Assembly: GCA_041397625.1 (NCBI GenBank)
Contig: JAWKWH010000006.1
Span: forward strand, 38,607-102,606
Direction of reading: 5' to 3'
Length of the DNA stretch: 64,000 nucleotides
DNA from: JAWKWH01 sp041397625
GTDB lineage: Bacteria > Pseudomonadota > Alphaproteobacteria > Rhizobiales > Rhizobiaceae
The notes under the pieces are model-generated. The model saw only the letters and a program-made list of their open reading frames with translations. It did no database searches and was not told the origin of the DNA. The number at the start of each line of letters is the position of its first letter. Position 1 is the stretch's first letter. Below are positions 1-8,390 of the stretch, in pieces. The position numbers were made by a program, and so were the translations under genes.

Positions 1-1
1 G

Positions 2-130
2 ATCGGCGTGCCGTTCTTCATCGCCGATGCCGTGCAGGGCATCTCGCTGATCGCGGTGATCGTCGCCATGACGCTCGCAAATCACCGTATCCGGCTTCAT
101 TTCGGCAGATCGCGCCAGGCGGAACCATGA
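2..130 (+). CDS. ABC transporter permease, C-terminal fragment
   Basis: Only the last 42 codons lie in the window; the gene begins upstream. The visible tail is a hydrophobic helix (ISLIAVIVAMTLANHRIRL) followed by a short basic cytosolic end, as expected for the last membrane segment of a permease. Its stop codon overlaps the ATG of the next permease (ATGA at 127-130), so the two are translationally coupled. The partner is a BMP/nucleoside-type permease, and these transporters normally use two different permeases, so this is probably the first of the pair. The family assignment rests mostly on that context. Confidence 0.7.
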   Translation: MGVPFFIADAVQGISLIAVIVAMTLANHRIRLHFGRSRQAEP

Positions 131-1068
131 GCATATTCGATCTTATCTTCGATGTCGGCTTCGCCGCCGCCGCCATTCGCCTGGCCATGCCGCTTCTGTT
201 CGGCACGCTGAGCGAATTGATCGCCGAACGGTCCGGCATCCTCAATCTGGGCATCGAGGGCATGATGCTGGCCGGCGCTCTGGCCGGCTTTTCCTGCGCC
301 TACGTAACGGGATCGCTGTGGCTCGGCGTGGCGGCCGCCATGATGGTCGGCGCCTTGCTCGGAGCGATCATGGGCATACTGGTGGTCTTCCTGCGGCTCG
401 AGCAGACCGTGACCGGCCTCGGCATGACGATCGCCATCACCGGCCTCGTCTACTACGCCTACCGGCTCGGCTTCCAGCAGGGCGGCACGCCGCAGGCGAT
501 CGAGCCCTTCCGCACCATCGCCATTCCCTATCTGTCCGACATACCGGTCGCAGGCCCCATCCTGTTCAACCAGTTCGCCCTGACCTATGTCGGCTACATC
601 TCCGTGCCGGCGCTCATCGTCATTCTCTATCACACGCCTGCCGGCCTCAATCTCAGGACAGTCGGCGAAAACCCGCTCGCCGCCGTCAGCGCCGGCATCG
701 ACCCGGTCAGGACCCGCATGCTGGCGTTGATCGCCGCCGGCGCGCTCGCCGGGCTTGGCGGCGCTTATCTGAACCTCGCCGCCTTCGGTTCGTTCACGTT
801 CGGCATCGTCTCGGGTCGCGGCTGGATTTGCCTGGCACTCGTCGTTCTCGGCCGCTGGAAACCGTTCAGTTGCGCCATGGCCGCCCTGCTGTTCGGCGCC
901 GTCGACGCGTTCCAATTGCGCCTGCAGTCGAGCGAGACGGTCGATCTGCCCTATCAGTTGTTCCTGGCCCTGCCCTATGTCGCCACGGTGATCGCCATGG
1001 TCTTCAACACGCGCCTGGCGGCAAGCCCGGCCGCGCTGATGAAGCCATACGATCCCGAGGAGCGTTGA
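127..1068 (+). CDS. ABC transporter permease, BMP/nucleoside type
   Basis: A 313-residue inner-membrane permease with about eight or nine hydrophobic helices. The segment ERSGILNLGIEGMMLAGA near residues 34-51 is the conserved N-terminal signature of the YufQ/NupQ and RbsC-like permeases that pair with BMP-family lipoproteins and import nucleosides or related purines. A cytosolic loop around residues 170-195 (GLNLRTVGENP) probably contacts the ATPase. The start overlaps the stop of the preceding permease by 4 nt. The ATPase and binding protein must lie upstream of the window. The exact substrate cannot be read from the sequence. Confidence 0.88.
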   Translation: MSIFDLIFDVGFAAAAIRLAMPLLFGTLSELIAERSGILNLGIEGMMLAGALAGFSCAYVTGSLWLGVAAAMMVGALLGAIMGILVVFLRLEQTVTGLGMTIAITGLVYYAYRLGFQQGGTPQAIEPFRTIAIPYLSDIPVAGPILFNQFALTYVGYISVPALIVILYHTPAGLNLRTVGENPLAAVSAGIDPVRTRMLALIAAGALAGLGGAYLNLAAFGSFTFGIVSGRGWICLALVVLGRWKPFSCAMAALLFGAVDAFQLRLQSSETVDLPYQLFLALPYVATVIAMVFNTRLAASPAALMKPYDPEER

Positions 1069-1119
1069 GCCGTTCGCCTGCCCCTTTGCCGACGGCGCCG
1101 CGCCGTCATAGATTGGGAC

Positions 1120-3057
1120 ATGGCCAACGCCGAGACCTTGTTCATCTCCGACCTGCTGAGCGCGCTGGGCGGGCGCGAAGCCGATATCCTGTCGCGTCTG
1201 GCGGCGCGGCCCGAGGGGATACCGCTTGCCGAAATCCCGCCGGCCACGCGCAAAAGGCTCGCAAGCCGCTTCCGCACGACGCTGGTGACCGACGACGAGG
1301 CCGGGTTGCTGCGTCCCCGTTCGCCGGACATCGGCAAGCTCCTGGCCAGGTCTTTCGCCGCCGCGAGGACCGAGCCGGCAAGCGACGACGCCACGGCTGA
1401 CGACATACCCGACAGACGCGACTACCACGCCTTCCTCGACTGGCTCGCCGGGGCCCAGAACCGCGGCGATCACGCCACCGCGCTTGAGATGCTGCGCCGC
1501 GGCGGCGGCTATTTCTTCATGCATTTCTTCGGCATGGACGTCTGCCAGCAGGTACTCGACCGGTTTCCCGAAGCCATGCGCGGCGACAGCGAACTTCTGG
1601 TTCTGACCGCGACCATGCACGCGCTGAAGTCCGGCAACACCAGCCGCGCCCGGCACCTGATCACCCAGCGCTACGGCAGCAATGCAAACGATCTGCGGCA
1701 CGTGCTCGACAGCAGGGATCGCTATTCGCTCGAATTCCGCTACTTCCGCTTCCTGATGGCCATGTACGAGGATGTGACCATCACCGACAAGATCCGCGCG
1801 CTCGCCTTCGACATGCTGGGAGAGGCGCCGCTCGACGACCACCTCAAGCGCGGCAGTTTTTATAACGCCTTTCTGGAAGCCATCGTCAGGCGGCGCGAAT
1901 ACGACACCGCTGACGAGATCGCGCGGCGCGCCCGATACCACTACGAGCAGGCCGATGCCCACCTGCTTTGCTTCTATGTCGTTCTCTACCAGTCGATCCT
2001 GTCGCTGCTGCGCGGCGAAATGGCCAGCGCCGAGCGTCACGCGCGCCAGGCCGTCGTGACATTGGAAAAGGTGCCGTTCGATACGCCGTCCGACACGCGG
2101 CTCATCGGCCTGGTCAAGGCGATCATCCGCTACGAAAACGGCGACATCCGCACGCTCGTGCGCTTTCTCAACGAGGAACTGGACCGTTTCGCCTATGGCG
2201 AGATCTGGCCGACCGTGGCCGAGCTGGCGATCAACTATGGCGGCCTGGCGATCAGCCGCCACGTCGCTGCGGCCGCCGCGCGGGTGTTTCTCGACAAATG
2301 GCGCGTCCAGGAATGGCGCTCAAACCGTTTCCGGCTCGTCATATTGCTGCGCGAAGCATCGGTCCTGCAGAATTCCAACCGTTGGCGAGAGGCCGCCGAC
2401 CTGCTGACCACTGTCCAGTCGCGCGTCAACCGAACCTGGGTGGAAGGGTCGGGCGACAACCTCGTGCGTCTCGTCGATCCGCAGGAGATCGCCGTCGCGA
2501 TGGCCTGGCTGCGCCACCTGATCTGGGAGGTGCCGAACCGGCCTGCGCTACGCGATCAGGTCGCCGCACTGCTGAAGAACGGTCACCTGACCGAGCGCCA
2601 GCGCATCACCCTGCTGGTCTGGTCGGCCCATCTGGCCCGCCAGCATCGCGACATCACCGCGGCGCGCTCCGACCTTCTCAAGGCGCTGGAAGCAAGCGCC
2701 AGGCTCGGCACCATCATGTCGCTGACCGAGGAGAGCCCGTTTCTCGATCGACTCGCCGATGACAAGCGCATCCGCGCCTTCGTCCAGGCGTCCAACGATG
2801 CCCGCCAGGTCCTCAGGCGGGTACGCAGCATCGACACCGTCGTTTCCGGCGGGCCACAGCGCGCCGGCCTGACCCGTCAGGAAACCAGGGTGCTGCTGCT
2901 CGTTGTCGAGGGCGGCACGAACAAGTTCGTCGCCCGCCAGCTCGGCGTCTCCGAGGTCACGGTCAAGTTCCACCTGTCCAACATCTTCCGCAAGATCGGC
3001 TGCCGCCGGCGCGCCGAGGCGATCGCCACCGCCAAGGCGCTCGGATGGGTCGAATGA
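1120..3057 (+). CDS. LuxR-family transcriptional regulator, MalT-like without an NTPase domain
   Basis: A 645-residue regulator with a clear LuxR/GerE helix-turn-helix at residues about 584-645 (LTRQETRVLLLVVEGG, then GVSEVTVKFHLSNIFRKIG). The long middle part is helical and repeat-like, resembling the TPR/SUPR region of MalT-type regulators. No Walker A or B motif is visible, and at 645 residues the protein is shorter than typical 900-residue MalT proteins, so the ATP-binding domain seems absent. Residues 1-90 look like a winged-helix segment. It lies between two transport gene sets; the 148-bp gap downstream holds a direct repeat that may be its operator. The signal it senses is unknown. 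Confidence 0.85.
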   Translation: MANAETLFISDLLSALGGREADILSRLAARPEGIPLAEIPPATRKRLASRFRTTLVTDDEAGLLRPRSPDIGKLLARSFAAARTEPASDDATADDIPDRRDYHAFLDWLAGAQNRGDHATALEMLRRGGGYFFMHFFGMDVCQQVLDRFPEAMRGDSELLVLTATMHALKSGNTSRARHLITQRYGSNANDLRHVLDSRDRYSLEFRYFRFLMAMYEDVTITDKIRALAFDMLGEAPLDDHLKRGSFYNAFLEAIVRRREYDTADEIARRARYHYEQADAHLLCFYVVLYQSILSLLRGEMASAERHARQAVVTLEKVPFDTPSDTRLIGLVKAIIRYENGDIRTLVRFLNEELDRFAYGEIWPTVAELAINYGGLAISRHVAAAAARVFLDKWRVQEWRSNRFRLVILLREASVLQNSNRWREAADLLTTVQSRVNRTWVEGSGDNLVRLVDPQEIAVAMAWLRHLIWEVPNRPALRDQVAALLKNGHLTERQRITLLVWSAHLARQHRDITAARSDLLKALEASARLGTIMSLTEESPFLDRLADDKRIRAFVQASNDARQVLRRVRSIDTVVSGGPQRAGLTRQETRVLLLVVEGGTNKFVARQLGVSEVTVKFHLSNIFRKIGCRRRAEAIATAKALGWVE

Positions 3058-3082
3058 GGTCTGCCGGCCGCATTTTTGAGAA

Positions 3083-3114
3083 AAACCTATACCTATTAAT
3101 ACGAAACCCATACC
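3083..3114. promoter_or_regulatory. Direct repeat AAACCYATACC, candidate operator
   Basis: AAACCTATACC (3083-3093) and AAACCCATACC (3104-3114) differ at one base and start 21 bp apart, which is two helical turns and puts both on the same face of DNA. They lie in an unusually AT-rich patch between the LuxR regulator and the first dipeptide-type permease. That spacing fits a dimeric activator of the MalT/LuxR type. The regulatory role is inferred from position and spacing only. Confidence 0.4.
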
Positions 3115-3205
3115 AACACATCCTTGATCTGTATGAGCCGATCGCCGCAGACTTTCCGCAATCAAGCGGGGCAGCCAATGCCCCTGGGAGGCGCAAGCGG
3201 AGTTC

Positions 3206-4234
3206 ATGCACACGAGTTCACTCGATGCGATGGTGCGACGCCTGATCGGCTTTGCCGGTGTGATGCTGGTCTTGTCGCTGATGATCTTCGTGCTCGCCCG
3301 CGTTGTGCCCGGCGATCCGGCCCGCATCGCGCTCGGCCCCAGCGCCACCCAGGAACAGGTCGATGCGATGCGCCTGGAAATGGGGCTCGATGACCCGATC
3401 CTGGTGCAATACGTCAACTATATCAGCGGCGCGGTGCGCGGCGATTTCGGCCGCTCGCTGATCTCCGGCAAGTCGGTCAGTTCCGAGATCCTCGAACTGC
3501 TTCCGGCAACCCTCGAACTGGTGCTCGTGACCGTCCTGCTGATGGTCGTCATTTCGGTGCCGCTCGGCGTCGTCACCGCACGCTACCGCAACAGCTGGAT
3601 CGACAATACGGGACGCTTTTTCTCCATCATCGGCGTCACCATGCCAAGCTTCCTGTTCGCCATCCTGTTGCAGCTTGTGGCGGCGAACTTCTTTCCCAGC
3701 TGGCCGATCCTTGGGCGCATCAACTACACGCTGAGCGTGCCGGACGGACCCACCGGCCTGCTCTTGGTGGATTCGATTGCCCATGGCCGCCTCGACGTTT
3801 TCGGCAGCGCCCTACAGCATCTGCTGTTTCCCGCGCTGGCGCTCGCCATGGCCGGCATCGGCCAGGTTACCCGCATCACCCGCTCGGCGATGATCGAGCA
3901 CCAGCGCCGCGACCACGTGCTGACGCTCAAATCTTTCGGCGTACCCGACCGGGTCATCATCTTCCGCTACCTGCTCAAGCTGTCGTCGATCGCGCCGCTG
4001 ACCATCATGGGCCTGGAGTTCGCCTCGCTCATCGGCAACGCCTTCGTCGTCGAACTGGTCTTCTCCTGGGGCGGGTTCGCCTCCTACGGGCTCGAATCCA
4101 TCCTGCAGAAGGACCTGAACGCGGTGATGGCCGTGGTGCTGGTGTCGGGCTTCTTCTTCATCGTCGCCAACCTGATCATCGACGTCATCCTGCTACTGAT
4201 CGATCCGCGGCTGAGGCTGAAGGAAGCGAACTGA
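3206..4234 (+). CDS. Peptide-type ABC transporter permease (DppB/OppB family)
   Basis: A 342-residue inner-membrane permease. The N-terminus has the DppB hallmark: a first membrane helix followed by a periplasmic segment (VVPGDPARIALG, then MGLDDPILVQY and GDFGRSL). The EAA loop that docks the ATPase is near residues 229-258 (DHVLTLKSFGVPDRVIIFRY). Six helices are apparent. GGAG lies just upstream of the chosen ATG. The stop overlaps the next permease by one base (TGATG). It heads an operon that continues through the ATPase, hydantoinase, DUF917 pair and solute-binding protein, so the imported compound is probably the substrate of those enzymes rather than an ordinary peptide. Confidence 0.92.
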   Translation: MHTSSLDAMVRRLIGFAGVMLVLSLMIFVLARVVPGDPARIALGPSATQEQVDAMRLEMGLDDPILVQYVNYISGAVRGDFGRSLISGKSVSSEILELLPATLELVLVTVLLMVVISVPLGVVTARYRNSWIDNTGRFFSIIGVTMPSFLFAILLQLVAANFFPSWPILGRINYTLSVPDGPTGLLLVDSIAHGRLDVFGSALQHLLFPALALAMAGIGQVTRITRSAMIEHQRRDHVLTLKSFGVPDRVIIFRYLLKLSSIAPLTIMGLEFASLIGNAFVVELVFSWGGFASYGLESILQKDLNAVMAVVLVSGFFFIVANLIIDVILLLIDPRLRLKEAN

Positions 4235-5109
4235 TGGCCGAGACCGGAAACCTCGAGCCCCGGGCGCTGTCGACGCGCTACATGGCGTGGTACCGCTTCA
4301 CCCGCAATCCGGCGGCGGTCATCGGCGGCATCATGGTCGTCACGGTGGTCCTGGCGGCGATCCTGGCGCCCGTCATCGCGCCCTATCCCGACCACGCCGG
4401 CGCAGTGGTGGATTTCAGGAGCCGCCACGGCCCGCCCGATCTCACCCATTTGCTCGGCACCGACAAGGTCGGCCGCGACATACTGAGCCGCATGGTGTTC
4501 GGCTTCCGTGTCTCGCTGCTGCTCGTCGTCGGCGTGCTCGGCGTCGCCGTTCCGGTCGGCGCCACGCTCGGCCTGCTCGCCGGCTATTTCAGCGGCCTGA
4601 CCGAGCGCATCATCACCGGCTTCACCAATGTCATGCTCGCCATTCCGCCGCTGGTGATGGCGCTTGCCATCGGCAACGTGCTGGAACCCAACCTCGTCAA
4701 CGCCATGCTGGCGATCACGCTGCTGTGGTGGACCTGGCACACCAGGCTCGTCTACCGCGTGTCGAAATCGATCGCGGCGGAAGACTATATCGAGGCCGCG
4801 CGCATGGCCGGCGCCAGTCACTGGCACATTCTGACGCGCGAGATCCTGCCCAACTGCATCTCCGTAATCTCGGTCAAGACGACGCTGGACGCCGCCTTCG
4901 TCATCCTGTTCGGCGCCACACTTTCCTTCCTCGGCCTCGGCGTCAAACCACCGACGCCGGACCTCGGTTCCATGGTCGCCGACGGCCGCCAGTTCCTGCC
5001 CGAGAAGTGGTGGGAGGTTCTGGCCCCCGGCTTTGCCATCTTCTACGCCACGCTCGGCTTCAACCTTCTCGGTGACGGCCTGCGCGACATGTTCGACGTG
5101 GAGGCCTGA
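4234..5109 (+). CDS. Peptide-type ABC transporter permease (DppC/OppC family)
   Basis: A 291-residue partner of the upstream permease. It shows the DppC N-terminal pattern: a cytosolic stretch ending in RFTRNPAAVIGG, a first helix, then HLLGTDKVGRDILSRMVFG, which is highly typical of this family. The EAA loop is around residues 180-207 (EDYIEAARMAGASHWHILTR). The C-terminus (LGFNLLGDGLRDMFDVEA) is also characteristic. It starts one base inside the previous gene and ends two bases before the ATPase GTG, so the three are co-translated. Together the permeases form the membrane channel of a binding-protein-dependent importer. Confidence 0.93.
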   Translation: MAETGNLEPRALSTRYMAWYRFTRNPAAVIGGIMVVTVVLAAILAPVIAPYPDHAGAVVDFRSRHGPPDLTHLLGTDKVGRDILSRMVFGFRVSLLLVVGVLGVAVPVGATLGLLAGYFSGLTERIITGFTNVMLAIPPLVMALAIGNVLEPNLVNAMLAITLLWWTWHTRLVYRVSKSIAAEDYIEAARMAGASHWHILTREILPNCISVISVKTTLDAAFVILFGATLSFLGLGVKPPTPDLGSMVADGRQFLPEKWWEVLAPGFAIFYATLGFNLLGDGLRDMFDVEA

Positions 5110-5111
5110 CG

Positions 5112-6791
5112 GTGGGCGACCTCCTCGACATTCGCGGGTTGAACGTCGCCTTTTCCACCTATGGCTATCGCGCCCACATCCTGAAGGATGTATCGCTGTC
5201 GATCCCCGAGGGCGGGCGCGTCGCGCTCATCGGCGAGACCGGCTCGGGCAAGTCGGTTACCGCGAAGTCGATCCTCGGCACCCTGCCCGCCAACGCCGCC
5301 GTCGAGAGCGGCTCCATCCGCTTCGACGGCCGTGACGTGCTCCAGCTTGCCGAAAGCGAGCGCGACCGCATGAAGGGCACCGCCTTTTCCGTGATCATGC
5401 AGGACCCGCTGTCCTCGTTCAATCCGGTCTTCCGCATCGGCCGCCATCTCGACGACGTGATGCGGTTCGCCGATCTGCGCCTCGGCGTCCGCTCGGGGGC
5501 GGAGGAGCGGCGCAGCCGCATCTTCGAGGTGCTGCGCAAGGTGCAGCTTCCCGATCCGCAGCGCGTCTTCTCCGCCTATCCGGTGCAGCTTTCCGGCGGC
5601 ATGCGCCAGCGCGTGCTGATCGCGCTCGCGCTGCTGCACCAGCCCAAGCTTTTGATCGCCGACGAGCCGGGCACAGCGCTCGACGTCACCACCCAGGACG
5701 AGATCATGAAGCTGATCAACCAGCTGGTGGCGGAAAACGGCCTGTCGCTGATGATGATCACGCACAATCTCGGCGTCGTGCGCCAGATGGCCGACGACAT
5801 CTATGTGATGCGCCATGGCGAGATTGTCGAGCACGGCCCGCTGCGCCAGCTGTTCACCAGCCCGCGCCAGGACTATACGCGCCAACTCGTCGATGCGATC
5901 CCGCCGCTCTACGGGCCGCGAGTGGTCGACCAGCCGCCGGTCGAGGCCGAGCCGATGATCAGGCTCTGCAACGTCACCAAGACGTTTTCCGAACGCCGGC
6001 TCATCGGCAAGGGCTCCATGCATACCGCCGTCAGCAAGGTCGATCTGTCGATCCGGCGCGGCGAGATTTTCGGACTTGCCGGCGAATCCGGCTCGGGCAA
6101 GACCACGGTCGCGCGCATGATCATGGGACTGATCGCGCCGTCCTCCGGCGAGATCGAGGTCGACGGCGTGAAGATGGCCGGCACCGGCCGCAGCGAGGCG
6201 TTTCGCCATCTGACCCAGATTGTCTACCAGAATCCGGGAACTTCGCTCAATCCGAAGCGCACGGTCGGCCAGACGCTCGCCGTGCCGCTGCGCTTTGCCG
6301 GGCTCGACGCCGCGCGGGCCGAGGCGCGCACCGACGAACTGCTGCACCAGGTCGACCTGCCGCCGCACTTCGTCTCCAAATATCCGCACGAACTTTCCGG
6401 CGGCCAGAAGCAGCGCGTCGCCATCGCCCGCGCGCTGGCCGCCAATCCACGGATAATCGTCCTCGACGAGCCGACCTCGGCGCTGGACGTCTCCGTGCAG
6501 AAGAACATCATCGCCCTGCTCCAGCGCCTGCGCGACGAGTTGGGCCTGACATACCTCTTCATCTCCCATGACCTGTCGCTGATGCGCAATTTCTGCAGCC
6601 GTATCGCCATCATGCTGCGTGGCGAACTGGTCGAGGAAGGCGCGCCGAGCGAGGTCTTCGCAAAGCCGGAGCATCCCTATACGCGCGCGCTGATCGCCGC
6701 CGTTCCGGTCATGGGCGACGAGGAGGAAAAGATGAAACCCTCCGTCACGGCGGAGGAAAGACGACGGTTTCTTGTCGACACGGTCGCCTGA
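5112..6791 (+). CDS. Fused two-domain peptide-type ABC ATPase (DppD-DppF fusion)
   Basis: A 559-residue protein holding both ATPases of the importer in one chain. The first domain has Walker A GETGSGKS near residue 42 and signature LSGGMRQR near 160. The second has GESGSGKTT near 325 and LSGGQKQR near 430. Both have Walker B motifs (LLIADEPGTALD and IIVLDEPTSALD). In many transporters these are two genes; the fusion is common in Proteobacteria. Translation starts at a GTG two bases after the permease stop. The short tail after the second domain (EEEKMKPSVTAEERRRF) is polar and unremarkable. Confidence 0.93.
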   Translation: MGDLLDIRGLNVAFSTYGYRAHILKDVSLSIPEGGRVALIGETGSGKSVTAKSILGTLPANAAVESGSIRFDGRDVLQLAESERDRMKGTAFSVIMQDPLSSFNPVFRIGRHLDDVMRFADLRLGVRSGAEERRSRIFEVLRKVQLPDPQRVFSAYPVQLSGGMRQRVLIALALLHQPKLLIADEPGTALDVTTQDEIMKLINQLVAENGLSLMMITHNLGVVRQMADDIYVMRHGEIVEHGPLRQLFTSPRQDYTRQLVDAIPPLYGPRVVDQPPVEAEPMIRLCNVTKTFSERRLIGKGSMHTAVSKVDLSIRRGEIFGLAGESGSGKTTVARMIMGLIAPSSGEIEVDGVKMAGTGRSEAFRHLTQIVYQNPGTSLNPKRTVGQTLAVPLRFAGLDAARAEARTDELLHQVDLPPHFVSKYPHELSGGQKQRVAIARALAANPRIIVLDEPTSALDVSVQKNIIALLQRLRDELGLTYLFISHDLSLMRNFCSRIAIMLRGELVEEGAPSEVFAKPEHPYTRALIAAVPVMGDEEEKMKPSVTAEERRRFLVDTVA

Positions 6792-6824
6792 CCGCCGCCG
6801 GCAAGCAGTTGAAAGGAGAATGCG

Positions 6825-8390
6825 GTGTATCGCTTGGGAATCGATGTAGGCGGAACCAATACCGACGCAGTGGTTATGCGGGACCGTGAAGTGCTGGCCG
6901 GCGTCAAGGCGTCGACGACCGAAGATGTCACCTCCGGCGTACGCGAGGCGCTCGAACAGGTGCTGGCCAAGACGGATGTCGACCGCGCCAAAATCGCCAA
7001 TGTGATGATCGGCACCACCCATTTCACCAATGCGGTGATCGAGCGCAAGCACATCAGCCCGGTCGCCGCCATCCGCCTCGGCCTGCCGGCGACGGCATGT
7101 CTGCCGCCGATGGTCGACTGGCCCGACGATCTGCGCCAGGCCGCCGGCGATCTCGGTTATCTGGTGCGCGGCGGATACGAGTTCGACGGCCGCGAGATCG
7201 CAGCGCTCGACGAAGACGAGATCGACCGCATTGCCGAGGACATCATCGCAAAAAAGATCGAGGTCGCCTCGGTCAGCTCGGTCTTCAGCCCGATCAACCA
7301 GCAGATGGAGGTCACCGCCAGGGACCGGCTGCTGAAGAAATGCCCCAACCTGAGCGTGGTTCTGTCGTCGGATATCGGCCGCATCGGACTTCTCGAGCGC
7401 GAGAGCGCGGCGATCATGAATGCGAGCCTGCTGGCGCTGAGCGAACGCACCGTCGACGCATTCGCCTCCGCGCTGGCCGCCGCCGGTCTCGACTGCCCGT
7501 TCTTCATCACCCAGAACGACGGCACTCTGATGGACGCGGCCATGGTCAAGCGCTTCCCCGTGCTGACCTTTGCCTCGGGGCCGACGAACTCCATGCGCGG
7601 CGCCGCCTTCCTCACCGGCATCAAGGAAGGCATAGTGGTCGACATCGGCGGCACCACGACCGACGTCGGCGCGCTGCATCACGGCTTCCCGCGCCAGGCC
7701 GCCACCGTGGTCGACATCGGCGGCGTGCGCACCAATTTCCGCATGCCCGACGTGTTCTCCATCGGCCTTGGCGGCGGTTCGCTGGTCACGGCGGCCGAAG
7801 GCAAGGTGGCCGTCGGCCCGCAATCGGTCGGCTACCGCATCACCAGGGAAGCCATGGTCTTCGGCGGCGACACGCTGACTGCGACCGATATCGCCGTTGC
7901 CCGCGGCGAGGCCGACATCGGCGACAGGTCGAGGGTTGCAGGCGTCGATGCCGACCTCGCGCAAGGCGCCCGCGAAACGATCTCCGCCATGCTGGAGGCC
8001 GCCGTCGAGCGCAGCCGCATCTCGCCCGAACCGCTGCCGGTCATCGCCGTCGGCGGCGGCTCGATCCTGATGCCGGAACGGCTCGGCGATCTCGAGGTCA
8101 AGCGGCCGGAAAACTTCGCCGTCGCCAATGCCGTGGGCGCCGCGATTGCCCAGATCAGCGGCGAGGTCGACCGCATCTACTCGCTCGAAAAGGGGCTGAC
8201 GCGCGACGAGTGCCTGAAGCAGGCGGAAGAGGAAGCCCGCAACAAGGCGGTCGGCGCCGGCGCCCTCGACGACACGATCGAGGTGATCGAGCGCGAGGAC
8301 GTGCCGCTTGCCTATCTGCCGGGCAATGCCACCCGCATCCACGTCAAGGTGGTCGGCGAGATGGGAGGCGGCAATGCTCTCCAGGCCTGA
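6825..8390 (+). CDS. Hydantoinase/oxoprolinase family protein (HyuA type)
   Basis: A 521-residue enzyme of the ATP-dependent N-methylhydantoinase A / 5-oxoprolinase family, which opens five-membered cyclic amides. The N-terminal phosphate-binding motif DVGGTNTD is at residues 7-14 and a second actin-fold motif, VDIGGTTTDVG, lies near residue 271. The length fits a stand-alone HyuA, although no HyuB gene is present. The GTG start has a strong AAAGGAG eight bases upstream. It sits between the ABC ATPase and two DUF917 genes, with a 17-nt overlap with the first. The HyuA + DUF917 combination suggests action on a hydantoin or related ring; the exact substrate is not shown. Confidence 0.85.
   Translation: MYRLGIDVGGTNTDAVVMRDREVLAGVKASTTEDVTSGVREALEQVLAKTDVDRAKIANVMIGTTHFTNAVIERKHISPVAAIRLGLPATACLPPMVDWPDDLRQAAGDLGYLVRGGYEFDGREIAALDEDEIDRIAEDIIAKKIEVASVSSVFSPINQQMEVTARDRLLKKCPNLSVVLSSDIGRIGLLERESAAIMNASLLALSERTVDAFASALAAAGLDCPFFITQNDGTLMDAAMVKRFPVLTFASGPTNSMRGAAFLTGIKEGIVVDIGGTTTDVGALHHGFPRQAATVVDIGGVRTNFRMPDVFSIGLGGGSLVTAAEGKVAVGPQSVGYRITREAMVFGGDTLTATDIAVARGEADIGDRSRVAGVDADLAQGARETISAMLEAAVERSRISPEPLPVIAVGGGSILMPERLGDLEVKRPENFAVANAVGAAIAQISGEVDRIYSLEKGLTRDECLKQAEEEARNKAVGAGALDDTIEVIEREDVPLAYLPGNATRIHVKVVGEMGGGNALQA

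Noticed and set aside
97..2262. Long minus-strand open frame of 721 codons opposite the permease and LuxR genes
   Set aside because: It is the antisense shadow of strongly biased GC-rich codons; its translation is low in hydrophobic structure, matches no family and has no ribosome site.
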